A stretch of DNA of 64,000 bases from Saccharopolyspora soli (GCF_022678645.1 NZ_JALBWV010000027.1:51535-115534), one strand, 5' to 3'. Positions 41,244 to 49,690 are shown, counted from the first letter of the stretch. Numbers and translations: made by a program. Notes: generated from the letters alone by a model not told the origin.

Positions 41244-43145
41244 ATGACCGCAGTCACCGACCGCACCACGACCCGAACAGCCGATCTGTCGAGCACTCGG
41301 CGGCGCAGTCTGTTCGCGCTGCCGGAGGCGCGCTGGGCCGCTGCGGCGCTGGTGGCGTTCCTGCTCGGCCTACTCGTGCAACTCGCCAACGGCCCGGCCG
41401 GGCTCTACTGGGCGTTGTACCTGGTCTGCTACGCAACCGGCGGCTGGGAACCCGGCCTGGCGGGATTGCGGGCGCTGCGCGAGAAAACCCTGGACGTCGA
41501 TCTGCTGATGATCGTCGCGGCGCTCGGCGCCGCCGCGATCGGGCAGGTCATGGACGGAGCCCTGCTGATCGTCATCTTCGCGACCTCGGGCGCTCTGGAA
41601 GCCTTCGCCACCGCGCGGACCGAGGACTCCGTGCGCAGCCTGCTCGACCTCGCCCCGGAGACCGCGACGCGGGTGCGCGATGGTGTCGAGCAGACCATCG
41701 ACACGGCGAACTTGCGGGTGGGCGACGTGATCGTGGTGCGCCCCGGCGAGCGGATCGGCGCGGACGGCGAAGTGCTCGACGGCGCCAGCGACGTCGACCA
41801 GGCGACCATCACCGGCGAACCCCTGCCGGTGCCGAAGCAGGTTGGCGACGAGGTGTTCGCAGGCACCCTCAACGGCAGCGGTGCGTTGCGGGTGCGGGTC
41901 GTCAAGGACCCAGCTGAATCGGTGATCGCCCGCATCGTGGCGCTGGTCTCCGAGGCCGCCGCGACCAAGGCACCGACCCAGCTGTTCATCGAGAAGGTCG
42001 AGCAGCGGTACTCGATCGGCGTCGTGGTGGCGACCATCGCCGTCTTCACGATTCCCCTGTTGTTCGGCGACGATCTGGAAAGCGCCCTGCTGCGCGCGAT
42101 GACCTTCATGATCGTCGCATCGCCGTGCGCCGTCGTGCTGGCCACGATGCCACCGCTGCTGTCCGCGATCGCCAACGCCGGACGGCACGGCGTGCTGGTC
42201 AAATCGGCGGTGGTGATGGAACGCCTCGGCGAGACCGAGCGGGTCGCGCTGGACAAGACCGGCACGCTCACCGAAGGCACGCCGCGCGTGGTGCGGGTCG
42301 ATCCGGCGCCGGGTCACGACGCCGACGAGGTCCTGGCGCTGGCAGCCGGTGCCGAGCACCTCAGCGAACACCCGTTGGCGCGGGCGATCGTGGCGGCGGC
42401 GCGCGGCAACGGGCTCGTCGTGCCGAGCGTCGAGGACTTCCTGGCGACCCCTGGCCACGGAGTTTCGGCCACGGTCGAGGGTCGGAAAGTGGCCGTCACC
42501 AGCCCCCGCGACGCGGAATCCGCTGCCGAACTGGAAGCGGCCGGGCACACGGTCGTGGTCGTCACCGTGGACGGCGCGGTTGCTGGCGTGCTCGGCATCT
42601 CCGACCGGCTGCGGCCGGATGCCGCCGAAGCGGTGCGGGCACTGCGGGACCTGACCAGCAGCGAACCGGCGCTGATCACCGGCGACAACTCGCGCGCCGC
42701 CGCACAAGTGGCGGCCGAAGTGGGCATTACCGACGTGCGCGCGGGGCTGCTGCCACCGGACAAGGTCGTCGCGGTTCGGGAGGCGGGGCGGCCGACGATG
42801 GTGATCGGCGACGGCGTCAACGACGCTCCCGCGCTCGCTGCCGCGCACTGCGGTGTCGCGATGGGGCGTGCTGGGTCCGACCTGACCTTGCAGACCGCGG
42901 ATGTGGTGATCGTCCGCGACGAACTCACCGCGGTGCCGAAGGTCATCGACCTGTCCCGCCGCGCCCGCCGACTGGTCAAGCAGAACCTCGTGATCGCGGG
43001 GACGTTCATCACCGTGCTGGTGGTGTGGGACCTCGTCGGCCACCTGCCGCTGCCGCTGGGCGTGGCCGGGCACGAAGGCTCGACGATCATCGTCGGGCTC
43101 AACGGGCTGCGGCTGCTCGGCGAGCGCGCCTGGCGCCGCGGCTGA
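41244..43145 (+). CDS. P1B-4-type heavy-metal ATPase (CtpJ/CtpD-like, Co/Ni/Fe export)
   Basis: A 633-residue P1B ATPase with no N-terminal metal-binding domain. Motifs in order: TITGEPLPVPK (actuator, TGE), SPC in the fourth-type helix (MIVASPCAVVLATMPP), phosphorylation loop DKTGTLTEGTPR, SEHPLA (HP), ITGDNSRA, GDGVNDAPALAAAH, and HEGSTIIVGLNGLRLL in the last helices. The SPC plus HEGS/T combination marks the P1B-4 class, which moves Co2+, Fe2+ and sometimes Ni2+. Divergent nmtR is its expected regulator, as nmtR is of ctpJ in mycobacteria. GGAAGGG lies 8 bases before the ATG. Confidence 0.88.
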   Translation: MTAVTDRTTTRTADLSSTRRRSLFALPEARWAAAALVAFLLGLLVQLANGPAGLYWALYLVCYATGGWEPGLAGLRALREKTLDVDLLMIVAALGAAAIGQVMDGALLIVIFATSGALEAFATARTEDSVRSLLDLAPETATRVRDGVEQTIDTANLRVGDVIVVRPGERIGADGEVLDGASDVDQATITGEPLPVPKQVGDEVFAGTLNGSGALRVRVVKDPAESVIARIVALVSEAAATKAPTQLFIEKVEQRYSIGVVVATIAVFTIPLLFGDDLESALLRAMTFMIVASPCAVVLATMPPLLSAIANAGRHGVLVKSAVVMERLGETERVALDKTGTLTEGTPRVVRVDPAPGHDADEVLALAAGAEHLSEHPLARAIVAAARGNGLVVPSVEDFLATPGHGVSATVEGRKVAVTSPRDAESAAELEAAGHTVVVVTVDGAVAGVLGISDRLRPDAAEAVRALRDLTSSEPALITGDNSRAAAQVAAEVGITDVRAGLLPPDKVVAVREAGRPTMVIGDGVNDAPALAAAHCGVAMGRAGSDLTLQTADVVIVRDELTAVPKVIDLSRRARRLVKQNLVIAGTFITVLVVWDLVGHLPLPLGVAGHEGSTIIVGLNGLRLLGERAWRRG

Positions 43146-43168
43146 CCGGGCACGGTTATCGTGGCTGG

Positions 43169-43567
43169 ATGGCGACTTCCTGGGACGACGACGAGCGCGA
43201 CCGCGTGCGGGCCCGGCTGGTGGAGCTGATCACGACGTTCCCCGGCGTGCGGATCGAAGATTCCCACGGCCACACCGGATTCCTGCTGCGCGACAAGCGG
43301 TTCGCCTGGCTGCTCGTCGACCACCACGGCGACGGACGGCTGGCGCTGTGGGTCAAGGCCCCGCCCGGTGAGCAGGAAGGCCTGGTCGCCGACGACGCGC
43401 GTTATTTCGTGCCCGCCTACCTGGGGCCGAAGGGCTGGGTCGGGGCGAACCTGGACGCGGCGTCGAACCCGGATTGGAGCGAGATCGCCGCACTGCTCGA
43501 ACAAGCGTGGCGGATGAGCGCGACCAAACGCGCCATCGCCGAGTACGACCGAGGCCGGGAGTCGTGA
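43169..43567 (+). CDS. MmcQ/YjbR family protein
   Basis: A 132-residue YjbR-like (DUF419) protein: RLVELITTFPGVRIEDSHGH, FLLRDKRFAWLLVDHHGDGR, LWVKAPPGEQEGLVAD, and the closing YLGPKGWVGANLDA. The fold resembles the CyaY-like double-wing DNA-binding fold, but no function is settled. It starts 23 bp after the ATPase stop with no clear ribosome site and its stop lies inside the hairpin that also overlaps the next gene's GTG start. Confidence 0.8.
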   Translation: MATSWDDDERDRVRARLVELITTFPGVRIEDSHGHTGFLLRDKRFAWLLVDHHGDGRLALWVKAPPGEQEGLVADDARYFVPAYLGPKGWVGANLDAASNPDWSEIAALLEQAWRMSATKRAIAEYDRGRES

Positions 43568-43603
43568 GTGGTAATGGTCGCCACAACGACCATTACCACT
43601 CAC
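43564..43603. repeat. Perfect palindrome at a gene junction
   Basis: 17-bp perfect stem GTGAGTGGTAATGGTCG with loop CCACAA. It covers the stop codon of the YjbR gene and, if the GTG at 43564 is used, the first 13 codons of the next gene. It belongs by position and shape to the hairpin family, but its sequence is its own. Confidence 0.7.
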
Positions 43604-45246
43604 CACCCGGCACTGTCCGGACCCGCAGGCGCGTCCTGGTCATCGTGGACAACGTCACGGCGATGACGCGGTTGCTCGACGTGGTCGACCTCTTCGAAGG
43701 CGACTTCCGCGTCGAGCTCGACTTCGTGTGGAACAGGGCCGATCCGCATCCGAACGGGCTTGCCGAGCTGTTCGCGGCCAAAGGCGTCTTCCCGCTGCGG
43801 CCCGACTCCGGGCGCGAGTACCACCTCGCCATCACTGCGGGCCACAGTGGACTGTTGGGCGTGGACACACCGATTTTGTCCTTACCACACGGGATTCGGT
43901 ACACTAAAGTGATCCCGGAAGCCCGGAAGCCCGGAAGCCCGGAAGCCCGGAAGCCCGGAAGCCCGGAAGCCCGGAAGCCCGGAGCCTTCGGCCTGTCGCC
44001 TGACTTGGTGCTCCACGAAGGCCGTCCGATCCCGTCGACGATCGCGCTGTCGCACCACGAACAACTGGAACGGCTGCGCGCCTCGACCCCGGAGGCCGCC
44101 GACGTAGCGGTCATCACCGGCGATCCCTGCTACGACCGGCTGCGCGCCAGCTCGACATGGCGGCTCCGCTATCGCCGGTCGCTCGGCGCTGATGACGATC
44201 AGACGGTGCTCGCCGTCAGCTCGACGTGGCGGCCGGATTCCCTGTTCGGCGAGGTTTCCGAGCTGTTCGAGCAGTTGCTCGCCGAACTGCCGGTCGACGA
44301 TTTCCGCGTGGTGGCGATCCTGCACCCGCACATCTGGTACGAGCACGGTCCGGACCAGGTGCACCGATGGCTGGCCCCGCAGCAGCGCTCCGGTCTGATC
44401 GTCGTGCCGCCGGAACACGGCTGGCGCGCCGCCTTGGTAGCCGCCGACCAGCTGATCGGCGACCACGGCTCGGTCACCGCGTATGGCGCTGCGATCGGAT
44501 TGCCCACCTCGTTGGCGGTCTTCCCGGAGTCCGAAGTCGCGCCGGGCTCCGCAGTGGCACTGCTCGGTTCGCTGGCCCCTCGACTGGACCTGACCCAGCC
44601 GCTGCTGCCGCAGTTGCGGAAAACGGCCGCCGAGCACACCCCGGCGAAATCCGCCGCCGTGCACGAAATGATCACCTCACACCCCGATGAGGCGGCGGAA
44701 CGCCTGCGCGGCCTGTGCTATTCGATGCTGGACCTGGACGAACCGCGAACCGAACCCAGCGCGCCGCCGGACACCACTGCCGGACTTCCCACCGCGGGCT
44801 GGACCTGGCGTCCCACCGCGATGCACGCGATCGGAAAGGTCCACAGTGGGCAGAGCATCACGCTCGACCGATATCCAGCGGAAATGCTTCGCCCGGAGCG
44901 GATTCCACCGGGAAGTCACCTGGTGGTGGCCGCCGACCACCCTGGTCGGCGGATGCTCGCGGTGGCCGACGTCGTCGTGCTGACGGAAGCAGAACAATGG
45001 GGCCAGCACTCCGAAACATGGCTGCAGGACGCCCTTTCCACACGTCGCGGACTGCAACTCGCCGCCGCGGTCCAAGGCGACAGCTGCGTCATTCGGACAC
45101 GCGAAGGGACGCAGGTCCGCCTCACCGGCCGCGACGACCCGATGCTCTACGCGTCGGCGGTGTTCGAGTGGCTGGCCACCGGTCGCGAACTCGCCGACCT
45201 CTCCCCCGAGCTGACCGTCAACGGCCGTCCCGTCGCGGTGTCATGA
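43564..45246 (+). CDS. GT-B/CDP-glycerol transferase-like protein of unknown function with internal octanucleotide repeat
   Basis: About 560 residues. It has two Rossmann-like halves: RRRVLVIVDNVTAMTRLLDV near the N-terminus and, after LAVSSTWRPDSLFGEV, the nucleotide-sugar-site pattern GLIVVPPEHGWRAALVAADQ and LIGDHGSVTAYGAAIGLP, recalling CDP-glycerol glycerophosphotransferases. I do not know a proven member. The C-terminal third (WRPTAMHAIGKVHSGQSITL) is beta-rich. Residues about 117-141 are a repeat of EARKPGSP from eight 8-bp units, foreign to the rest. GTG 43564 is preferred since the beta strand RRVLVIVDN precedes the next GTG (43645). It ends overlapping, by 6 bp, the convergent STAND ATPase gene. 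Confidence 0.6.
   Translation: MSGNGRHNDHYHSPPGTVRTRRRVLVIVDNVTAMTRLLDVVDLFEGDFRVELDFVWNRADPHPNGLAELFAAKGVFPLRPDSGREYHLAITAGHSGLLGVDTPILSLPHGIRYTKVIPEARKPGSPEARKPGSPEARKPGAFGLSPDLVLHEGRPIPSTIALSHHEQLERLRASTPEAADVAVITGDPCYDRLRASSTWRLRYRRSLGADDDQTVLAVSSTWRPDSLFGEVSELFEQLLAELPVDDFRVVAILHPHIWYEHGPDQVHRWLAPQQRSGLIVVPPEHGWRAALVAADQLIGDHGSVTAYGAAIGLPTSLAVFPESEVAPGSAVALLGSLAPRLDLTQPLLPQLRKTAAEHTPAKSAAVHEMITSHPDEAAERLRGLCYSMLDLDEPRTEPSAPPDTTAGLPTAGWTWRPTAMHAIGKVHSGQSITLDRYPAEMLRPERIPPGSHLVVAADHPGRRMLAVADVVVLTEAEQWGQHSETWLQDALSTRRGLQLAAAVQGDSCVIRTREGTQVRLTGRDDPMLYASAVFEWLATGRELADLSPELTVNGRPVAVS
43914..43985 (+). repeat. Octanucleotide tandem repeat (CCCGGAAG)8
   Basis: Eight perfect head-to-tail copies of CCCGGAAG (43914-43977) and a ninth degenerate copy CCCGGAGC. 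The tract is inside the GT-B-like gene and translates as EARKPGSP repeats, three DNA units per eight residues. Since 8 is not a multiple of 3, a change of one unit would shift the frame; the present number keeps it open. Confidence 0.95.
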
Positions 45247-47334
45247 CTCGCGCCCCAACAGGGCCTGCGCCCGCCGATCTCCCAGCACTGCGAAGATTTC
45301 CCCCGCTTCCCGGCGCTGGGCCGCTGCCGCCTGCTCGTCCCCTTTCCGGGCGCTGATTTCCGAGAGCAGTTCCAATGCCGCAGCCTGATCGGCGGGCATC
45401 CGCGCCGACCGGCAGAGTTCCAGGGCTTCGCGGCCCCAGCGCGCGGCCGCCGCGAGGTCTTGGCTGCGCAACTCGGCTTCGGCCAGCGAAAGGGCCACTT
45501 TCGCGCTGTTCGCCAATTCCCCGAGTCCGGTGAAGAACTCGAACGCCTCGACCAAGCGCGGCAACGCCTCCGCTGCCCGCCCGGCGTGAGTCAGCACTCG
45601 GCCCGAATGCATGCGGTACAGCGCCAACGGCCGGGGCCGTCGCTCGGGCTCGAAACGGGTCTGCACGACCTCGCGGGACCGCTCGAAGCACTCCAACGCC
45701 GCATCGAGCTTTCCGCGCCGCTCATCGACCAAGCCGCGCCATTCGATCGCGCTCTGCTGCCCCCAAGCGTCGTCGTACTGCTCGGCGATGTCGTAGCAGC
45801 GCTCGAACTGCCGCATCGCACCGTCGTATTCGCCCACCGCGTAGAACGCCGAACCGTACTGCGAGTGCATGCGCACCAGGGCTTTGTGATCGCCCAGCTC
45901 TTCGGCCGCCCTGATCCCGATCTGGTGGATTTCGATCAGGTCCGCGAAGTAACTGCGGTCGTTGAAGTACGGGAACAGGCTCTCGCACAACTGCCAGGCG
46001 CGATCGAACAACTCGACCTCGGCCGCGATGCCCACCAATGCCGACAGGGTCTCGCGCTCCGCCTCCAATTCGACCAGCGCCCGATCCGCCGCGCCCTCGC
46101 CCCGATGTGCCGGAACCACCGCCTCGTACCGCGAGCTGAGCCGACGCCGCTTCGACAGCACGACATCCCGCGCCATCACGAAGTCGTGGTAGTACTCGAC
46201 CATGCGGCACCGCGCCGCCCACGCATCGTCCGCGGCGGTCAGCTTCGCCCGCGCGTGCTGGCGCAGCAGAGCATGGATGCGGTACCGCTCGTCGCCGACC
46301 GGGACCAGCAGACTGGCCTGGGACAGCGCCCTGAGCAGGTCCTCGGCGTCGGCAGCTGGCCGGTCGAGCAGGGCCGCGGCCGCGAACAACGAGAAATCCG
46401 TCGCCGGATGACAGCTCAGCAGCCGGTAGGCGAGCTGCTGATCGCGGGACAGCGCCAGATAGCCGAATTCGAAGGGGCCTTCCAGCGGATTCTCCCCATC
46501 GGCTTCCAGGCGCCGCAGCAGATCTGGCGTAATGCGGTCCACATAGGACGATATGGCGGATCGGCCGCGCAACTGGGCGGCGGCGACCTGCAACGCCATC
46601 GGATGCCGCCCGCAAGCCTCGCTCAGCTTCCGGAGCGCGGCTACTTCGGCCACCCCGTCGCCCAGCGAACCGGCCAGCAACTCGATCGCCGAATCCTCCT
46701 CGAACGGCGCCACCCGCATGGCCCGAATTCCACCGGTGAGGAAGGTGAGCTCGCGGCGGCTCGTGACCAGCACCGCGCTGGTCGGCGACGACGGCAGCAG
46801 CGCCCGCACCTGCCCGGCGGTCCCCGCGTCGTCGAGGACCATCAGGATTCGACGCTGCGCGGTGATCTCGCGGAAGGCCGCGCCGCGCTCCTCCTCCGTC
46901 GGCGGCAGCGCCGCGCCGGTCAGTCCGAGCCGTCCGAGGAACAGGCCTAGCACCTCAGCCGGGGTGCGCGCCCCGGCGGGATCGGATCCGCGCAGGTCAC
47001 CGACGAAGATCCCGCCGGGAAATGCCGCGCGCATCTGGTGCGCCCAGCGCAGCGCGGTCAGCGACTTGCCGATGCCCGGCATGCCGCTGAGCACCACGAC
47101 CAGCGGGCTACCGGCGAGCTCCGCGTCCCGCCACAACCGATCCAATTCGGCGAGCTCCGCGATCCGGTTGGCGAACCCGAAGTGTTCGGGGTTGAACGTC
47201 AGCATGTCCGGCTTCGGCGGCTCGGTGTGGCCGCCGAGGTTCATCACGACCTGATCAGCGCGCCCAACCTGGAGCAGGTTGCCCGCGATGTCCGCGTTGT
47301 TGGTGTTCTGCCACGAGTCCAATCCGACCCCCAT
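45241..47334 (-). CDS. NB-ARC/TPR STAND ATPase with RHIM-like N-terminal motif
   Basis: About 697 residues. Residues 1-45 carry NNADIAGNLLQVGRADQVVM, where LLQVG resembles the (I/V)Q(I/V)G core of RHIM-type amyloid motifs. NB-ARC follows: Walker A LSGMPGIGKSLTALRWA near 83, Walker B RRILMVLDDAG near 165, sensor VLVTSRREL near 190, GRHPMALQVAA near 247. A winged-helix segment follows, then TPR-like helices (about 430-690; YGSAFYAVGEYDGAMRQFER, LEC..SREV). STAND proteins switch from ADP- to ATP-bound oligomers and act in regulation or defence. It lacks the SARP DNA-binding domain of AfsR. Start ATG 47334; a GGAGGAG lies rather far upstream. Confidence 0.8.
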   Translation of the reverse strand: MGVGLDSWQNTNNADIAGNLLQVGRADQVVMNLGGHTEPPKPDMLTFNPEHFGFANRIAELAELDRLWRDAELAGSPLVVVLSGMPGIGKSLTALRWAHQMRAAFPGGIFVGDLRGSDPAGARTPAEVLGLFLGRLGLTGAALPPTEEERGAAFREITAQRRILMVLDDAGTAGQVRALLPSSPTSAVLVTSRRELTFLTGGIRAMRVAPFEEDSAIELLAGSLGDGVAEVAALRKLSEACGRHPMALQVAAAQLRGRSAISSYVDRITPDLLRRLEADGENPLEGPFEFGYLALSRDQQLAYRLLSCHPATDFSLFAAAALLDRPAADAEDLLRALSQASLLVPVGDERYRIHALLRQHARAKLTAADDAWAARCRMVEYYHDFVMARDVVLSKRRRLSSRYEAVVPAHRGEGAADRALVELEAERETLSALVGIAAEVELFDRAWQLCESLFPYFNDRSYFADLIEIHQIGIRAAEELGDHKALVRMHSQYGSAFYAVGEYDGAMRQFERCYDIAEQYDDAWGQQSAIEWRGLVDERRGKLDAALECFERSREVVQTRFEPERRPRPLALYRMHSGRVLTHAGRAAEALPRLVEAFEFFTGLGELANSAKVALSLAEAELRSQDLAAAARWGREALELCRSARMPADQAAALELLSEISARKGDEQAAAAQRREAGEIFAVLGDRRAQALLGRES

Positions 47335-47443
47335 CGGCGCTGATGATCTCCTCCCGCGGACCCTACCGGTCGCGACGGCGGAGTGTGACGGCTTGGACAC
47401 CCGCCGCCAGGGGCACTCTCTGGCAGAGTTCCGAGGGGAAGCC

Positions 47444-48325
47444 GTGAGCATCGAGGAAGGAGACGTCGTGTCGAGCGAGCAGTGGGACATCTCGTCCGGG
47501 GTCGGCATCACCGCTTTGATGGTCGCCGCCGCCCGCGCCCTGGAGAGCGCACGAGAGAACCGGCTGATCGACGACCCGTACGCGGCGGCGCTGGCGACGG
47601 CCGCCGGACCCGCGGTGCCCACCGCCGAGTCCGACATCAGCGCCGGGTTGCCGGACGCGGTCGACTACATCGGCGTCCGCTCCCGGTTCTTCGACAACTG
47701 GTTCGAGAAGGTCTGCGCCGACGGCGTACGACAGGCGGTCATCCTGGCATCCGGGCTGGACACTCGCGCGTTCCGGCTGCCGTGGCCCGATGAACTGCGG
47801 CTGTTCGAGATCGACCAACCGAAGGTACTGGCGTACAAGGACGAAGTCCTCGACCAGCAGGGTGCCCGGCTCCGGTGCGTTCGCCAACTGGTCGCGGTCG
47901 ATCTCCGCGACGACTGGGCCACTGCACTCCGGCAGGCCGGTTTCGACCCGACCCGGCCCACCGCTTGGCTGGCGGAAGGGCTGCTGTACTACCTGTCCGC
48001 GACGGCCGAACAGCAGCTGCTGCGGACGATCCACGACCTGTCGGCGGCTGGCAGCCGGATCGCGATCGAAAACCTCCACACGAAGCGGTCCACGCTGCTC
48101 AACCCCGACATGTCGGAGTCCTCCCAGCGGTGGGGTGTCGATCTCGACGAACTGCTCAGCGCCGAAGACCGAACCAACGCCGCGGATCTGCTCACCGAGA
48201 GCGGCTGGCTGGTGCACCGGGAAACCGCGATCGATGCGGCCGGTCGGTTCGGCCGCGAGCTCGGCGGTGCGGCGCGGGGTCTTTCCCAGTTCGGCGACCT
48301 GCTGACCGCCGAACTACCGCATTAG
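47444..48325 (+). CDS. Class I SAM-dependent methyltransferase (PF04072, leucine carboxyl methyltransferase-like)
   Basis: A 293-residue enzyme of the actinobacterial PF04072 group. Marks: TALMVAAARALESARENRLI at the N-terminus, DDPYAAALA, the SAM motif AVILASGLDTRAFRLPWP near 102-119, FEIDQPKVLAYKDEVL, and TAWLAEGLLYYLSATAEQQL near 195. Family members methylate carboxylates or hydroxyls of small metabolites; target unknown. GTG 47444 is chosen because GAGGGGAA precedes it by 4-11 bases. It is divergent from the STAND gene over 109 bp; shared regulation is possible. Confidence 0.82.
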   Translation: MSIEEGDVVSSEQWDISSGVGITALMVAAARALESARENRLIDDPYAAALATAAGPAVPTAESDISAGLPDAVDYIGVRSRFFDNWFEKVCADGVRQAVILASGLDTRAFRLPWPDELRLFEIDQPKVLAYKDEVLDQQGARLRCVRQLVAVDLRDDWATALRQAGFDPTRPTAWLAEGLLYYLSATAEQQLLRTIHDLSAAGSRIAIENLHTKRSTLLNPDMSESSQRWGVDLDELLSAEDRTNAADLLTESGWLVHRETAIDAAGRFGRELGGAARGLSQFGDLLTAELPH

Positions 48326-48335
48326 GTCTGCTTGG

Positions 48336-48420
48336 TAAGCGGCGGTAGCCGCTTGCGGTGTGGGACTCAGCTCGCACCGCCGCGGGTTCCGCTACCCGCA
48401 CCGCCACGCAAGTCTCTTTC
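48336..48420 (+). repeat. Dispersed palindromic element, copy D, internal deletion derivative
   Basis: Has both ends of the family (AGCCGCTTGCGGTGTGGGAC..CACCGCCGCGGGTTC and CCGCTACCCGCACCGCCACG) but lacks about 100 bp of the middle, including the GGGGATCCC core and both inner arms. The join is at GGTTC, which occurs at both deletion edges in the full copies. It sits between the methyltransferase and DUF1349 genes, convergent. Confidence 0.78.
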
Positions 48421-48430
48421 AAAACGGTCC

Positions 48431-49015
48431 CTAGTCGGAAAACGACAGTTCGGCGAAGCGGATCGGAAAGCCCGCGCCCTCCGGCGATGCGCACATCGGC
48501 CCGGCCTCGGCCGGGACGTCCGGCGGGAAGTACGCCACCCGCAACAGGGTCTTCGGTTCGCCGCCCTCGGCGGCGTAGCGGATCGTCACGGCGTCGTCGA
48601 CGCGCCGCATCTCGATGGTGATCGACTCGACCTCGCCGCACACCGCCGCCAGCGGCACCACGTTCCAGTCCGAGACCTCGCGGGTGACCACCGCGCTGAG
48701 CAGCTGTTCGCCGTCGACGTACTCGATGCCGGTCTTGATCCAGTTGCGCTCGTCCAGCCGCAGCAGCAGCCCGGCCTGGTCGTACTGCTCCCGGTAGTCG
48801 CCGAAGAACCGGGTCGTCAGGCTGAAGCGCGGACCCACCTCGCGCAACAGCGCGTGCCCGCTGTCCCGCACGAAACCGTAGTGGGTCGTGCGCCAGAAGT
48901 CGGTGCTGGCGTCGGAGGTGACCGTCAAACCCGCGTAGGACAACCAGTTCACCGGTTCGTTGAGCCACCGCCATCCGCTCAGCCCGAACAGCGTGATGTC
49001 CTCGGCTTGCTGCAT
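48431..49015 (-). CDS. DUF1349 family concanavalin-like protein
   Basis: A 194-residue beta-sandwich protein of the DUF1349 family: WLNEPVNWLSYAGLTVTSDA at the N-terminus, the DFWRTTHYGF segment, FFGDYREQYDQAGLLLRLDE, WIKTGIEYVDGEQLLSAVVT and ESITIEMRRVDDAVTIRYA, alternating strands as in lectin-like folds. Yeast and bacterial homologues are annotated only as 'regulation of enolase'; the function is unsettled. ATG 49015 has GGAG 10 bases upstream; a GTG two codons earlier is equally possible. Confidence 0.83.
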   Translation of the reverse strand: MQQAEDITLFGLSGWRWLNEPVNWLSYAGLTVTSDASTDFWRTTHYGFVRDSGHALLREVGPRFSLTTRFFGDYREQYDQAGLLLRLDERNWIKTGIEYVDGEQLLSAVVTREVSDWNVVPLAAVCGEVESITIEMRRVDDAVTIRYAAEGGEPKTLLRVAYFPPDVPAEAGPMCASPEGAGFPIRFAELSFSD

Positions 49016-49079
49016 GCCCACCCATCTCCACTTGTCCGGCTCTGGTCGTCCGCGGTGCGCTGGGCCGGGCCCAGCCGCT

Positions 49080-49493
49080 TCAGCGGACGACGACCACCGG
49101 GCAGGCCGCGTGGTGCACGAGCTTCAGGGCCACCGAGCCGACCAGCATGCCGGTGAAGGCGCCGTGCCCCTTGTTGCCCACCACCAGCAGATCGGCCTGT
49201 TTGGACAGCTCGACGATCTCGTCCACCACGTGCCCGCGGATGAGCCGGGGCCGCACGTCCACGTCCGGGAAATCGGCCTTGACCGCTTTCACGGCAGTGT
49301 CCAGCGCGTTGCGCGCCCGCTGCTCCAGCTCGCTGTCCGGGGTCGGCAGACGATAGCCGAATTGCACCGGCTGGTGCCAGACCATGATCGCGTGGGCGAT
49401 GCCGCCGACCTCGCGGATCTGGTTGGCGGCCCAGCGCAACGCCCGCACCGATTCGTCCGATCCGTCCACGCCGACTACGACGGTCTGCGGCAT
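49080..49493 (-). CDS. Universal stress protein (UspA family)
   Basis: A 137-residue single-domain Usp. The ATP-binding pattern is present: TVVVGVDGSDESVRALRWAA at the N-terminus and VVGNKGHGAFTGMLVGSVAL near residue 105-125 (G-2x-G-9x-G-S). The chain closes with HHAACPVVVVR. Such proteins bind ATP and rise under stress or dormancy. GGGGAGG precedes ATG 49493; an in-frame upstream ATG would add 23 residues unlike the family. Confidence 0.9.
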   Translation of the reverse strand: MPQTVVVGVDGSDESVRALRWAANQIREVGGIAHAIMVWHQPVQFGYRLPTPDSELEQRARNALDTAVKAVKADFPDVDVRPRLIRGHVVDEIVELSKQADLLVVGNKGHGAFTGMLVGSVALKLVHHAACPVVVVR

Positions 49494-49643
49494 TTCCGAC
49501 CCCTCCCCGCGAAGTTTGGGCGATCTTGTCCGGATCGTATGGCACCCCGTCACCCGTGGCAAAGCACGACACTACGCACCGCAACCGCAAAACGGTGCCC
49601 GCAGTGCTCCACACATCGAGACACCACAGGATGACGGGAGGGA

Positions 49644-49690
49644 GTGAGGGGCACCTGTGACCCACTTACTTGGTCGCAGGTGCCCCTCAC
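49644..49690. terminator. Hairpin upstream of usp / after helicase
   Basis: 19-bp stem GTGAGGGGCACCTGTGACC with one G-T-type mismatch, loop of 9, same stem sequence as at 35436-35482. It lies 17 bp after the helicase stop (minus strand) and upstream of the usp promoter. Confidence 0.75.

Noticed and set aside
43914..43985. CRISPR-like array
   Set aside because: Units are 8 bp and contiguous, with no spacers and no cas genes; it is a simple tandem repeat.
45241..47334. AfsR/SARP antibiotic pathway regulator
   Set aside because: NB-ARC and TPR parts are present but the N-terminal SARP DNA-binding and BTAD domains are missing, and no biosynthetic cluster is adjacent.
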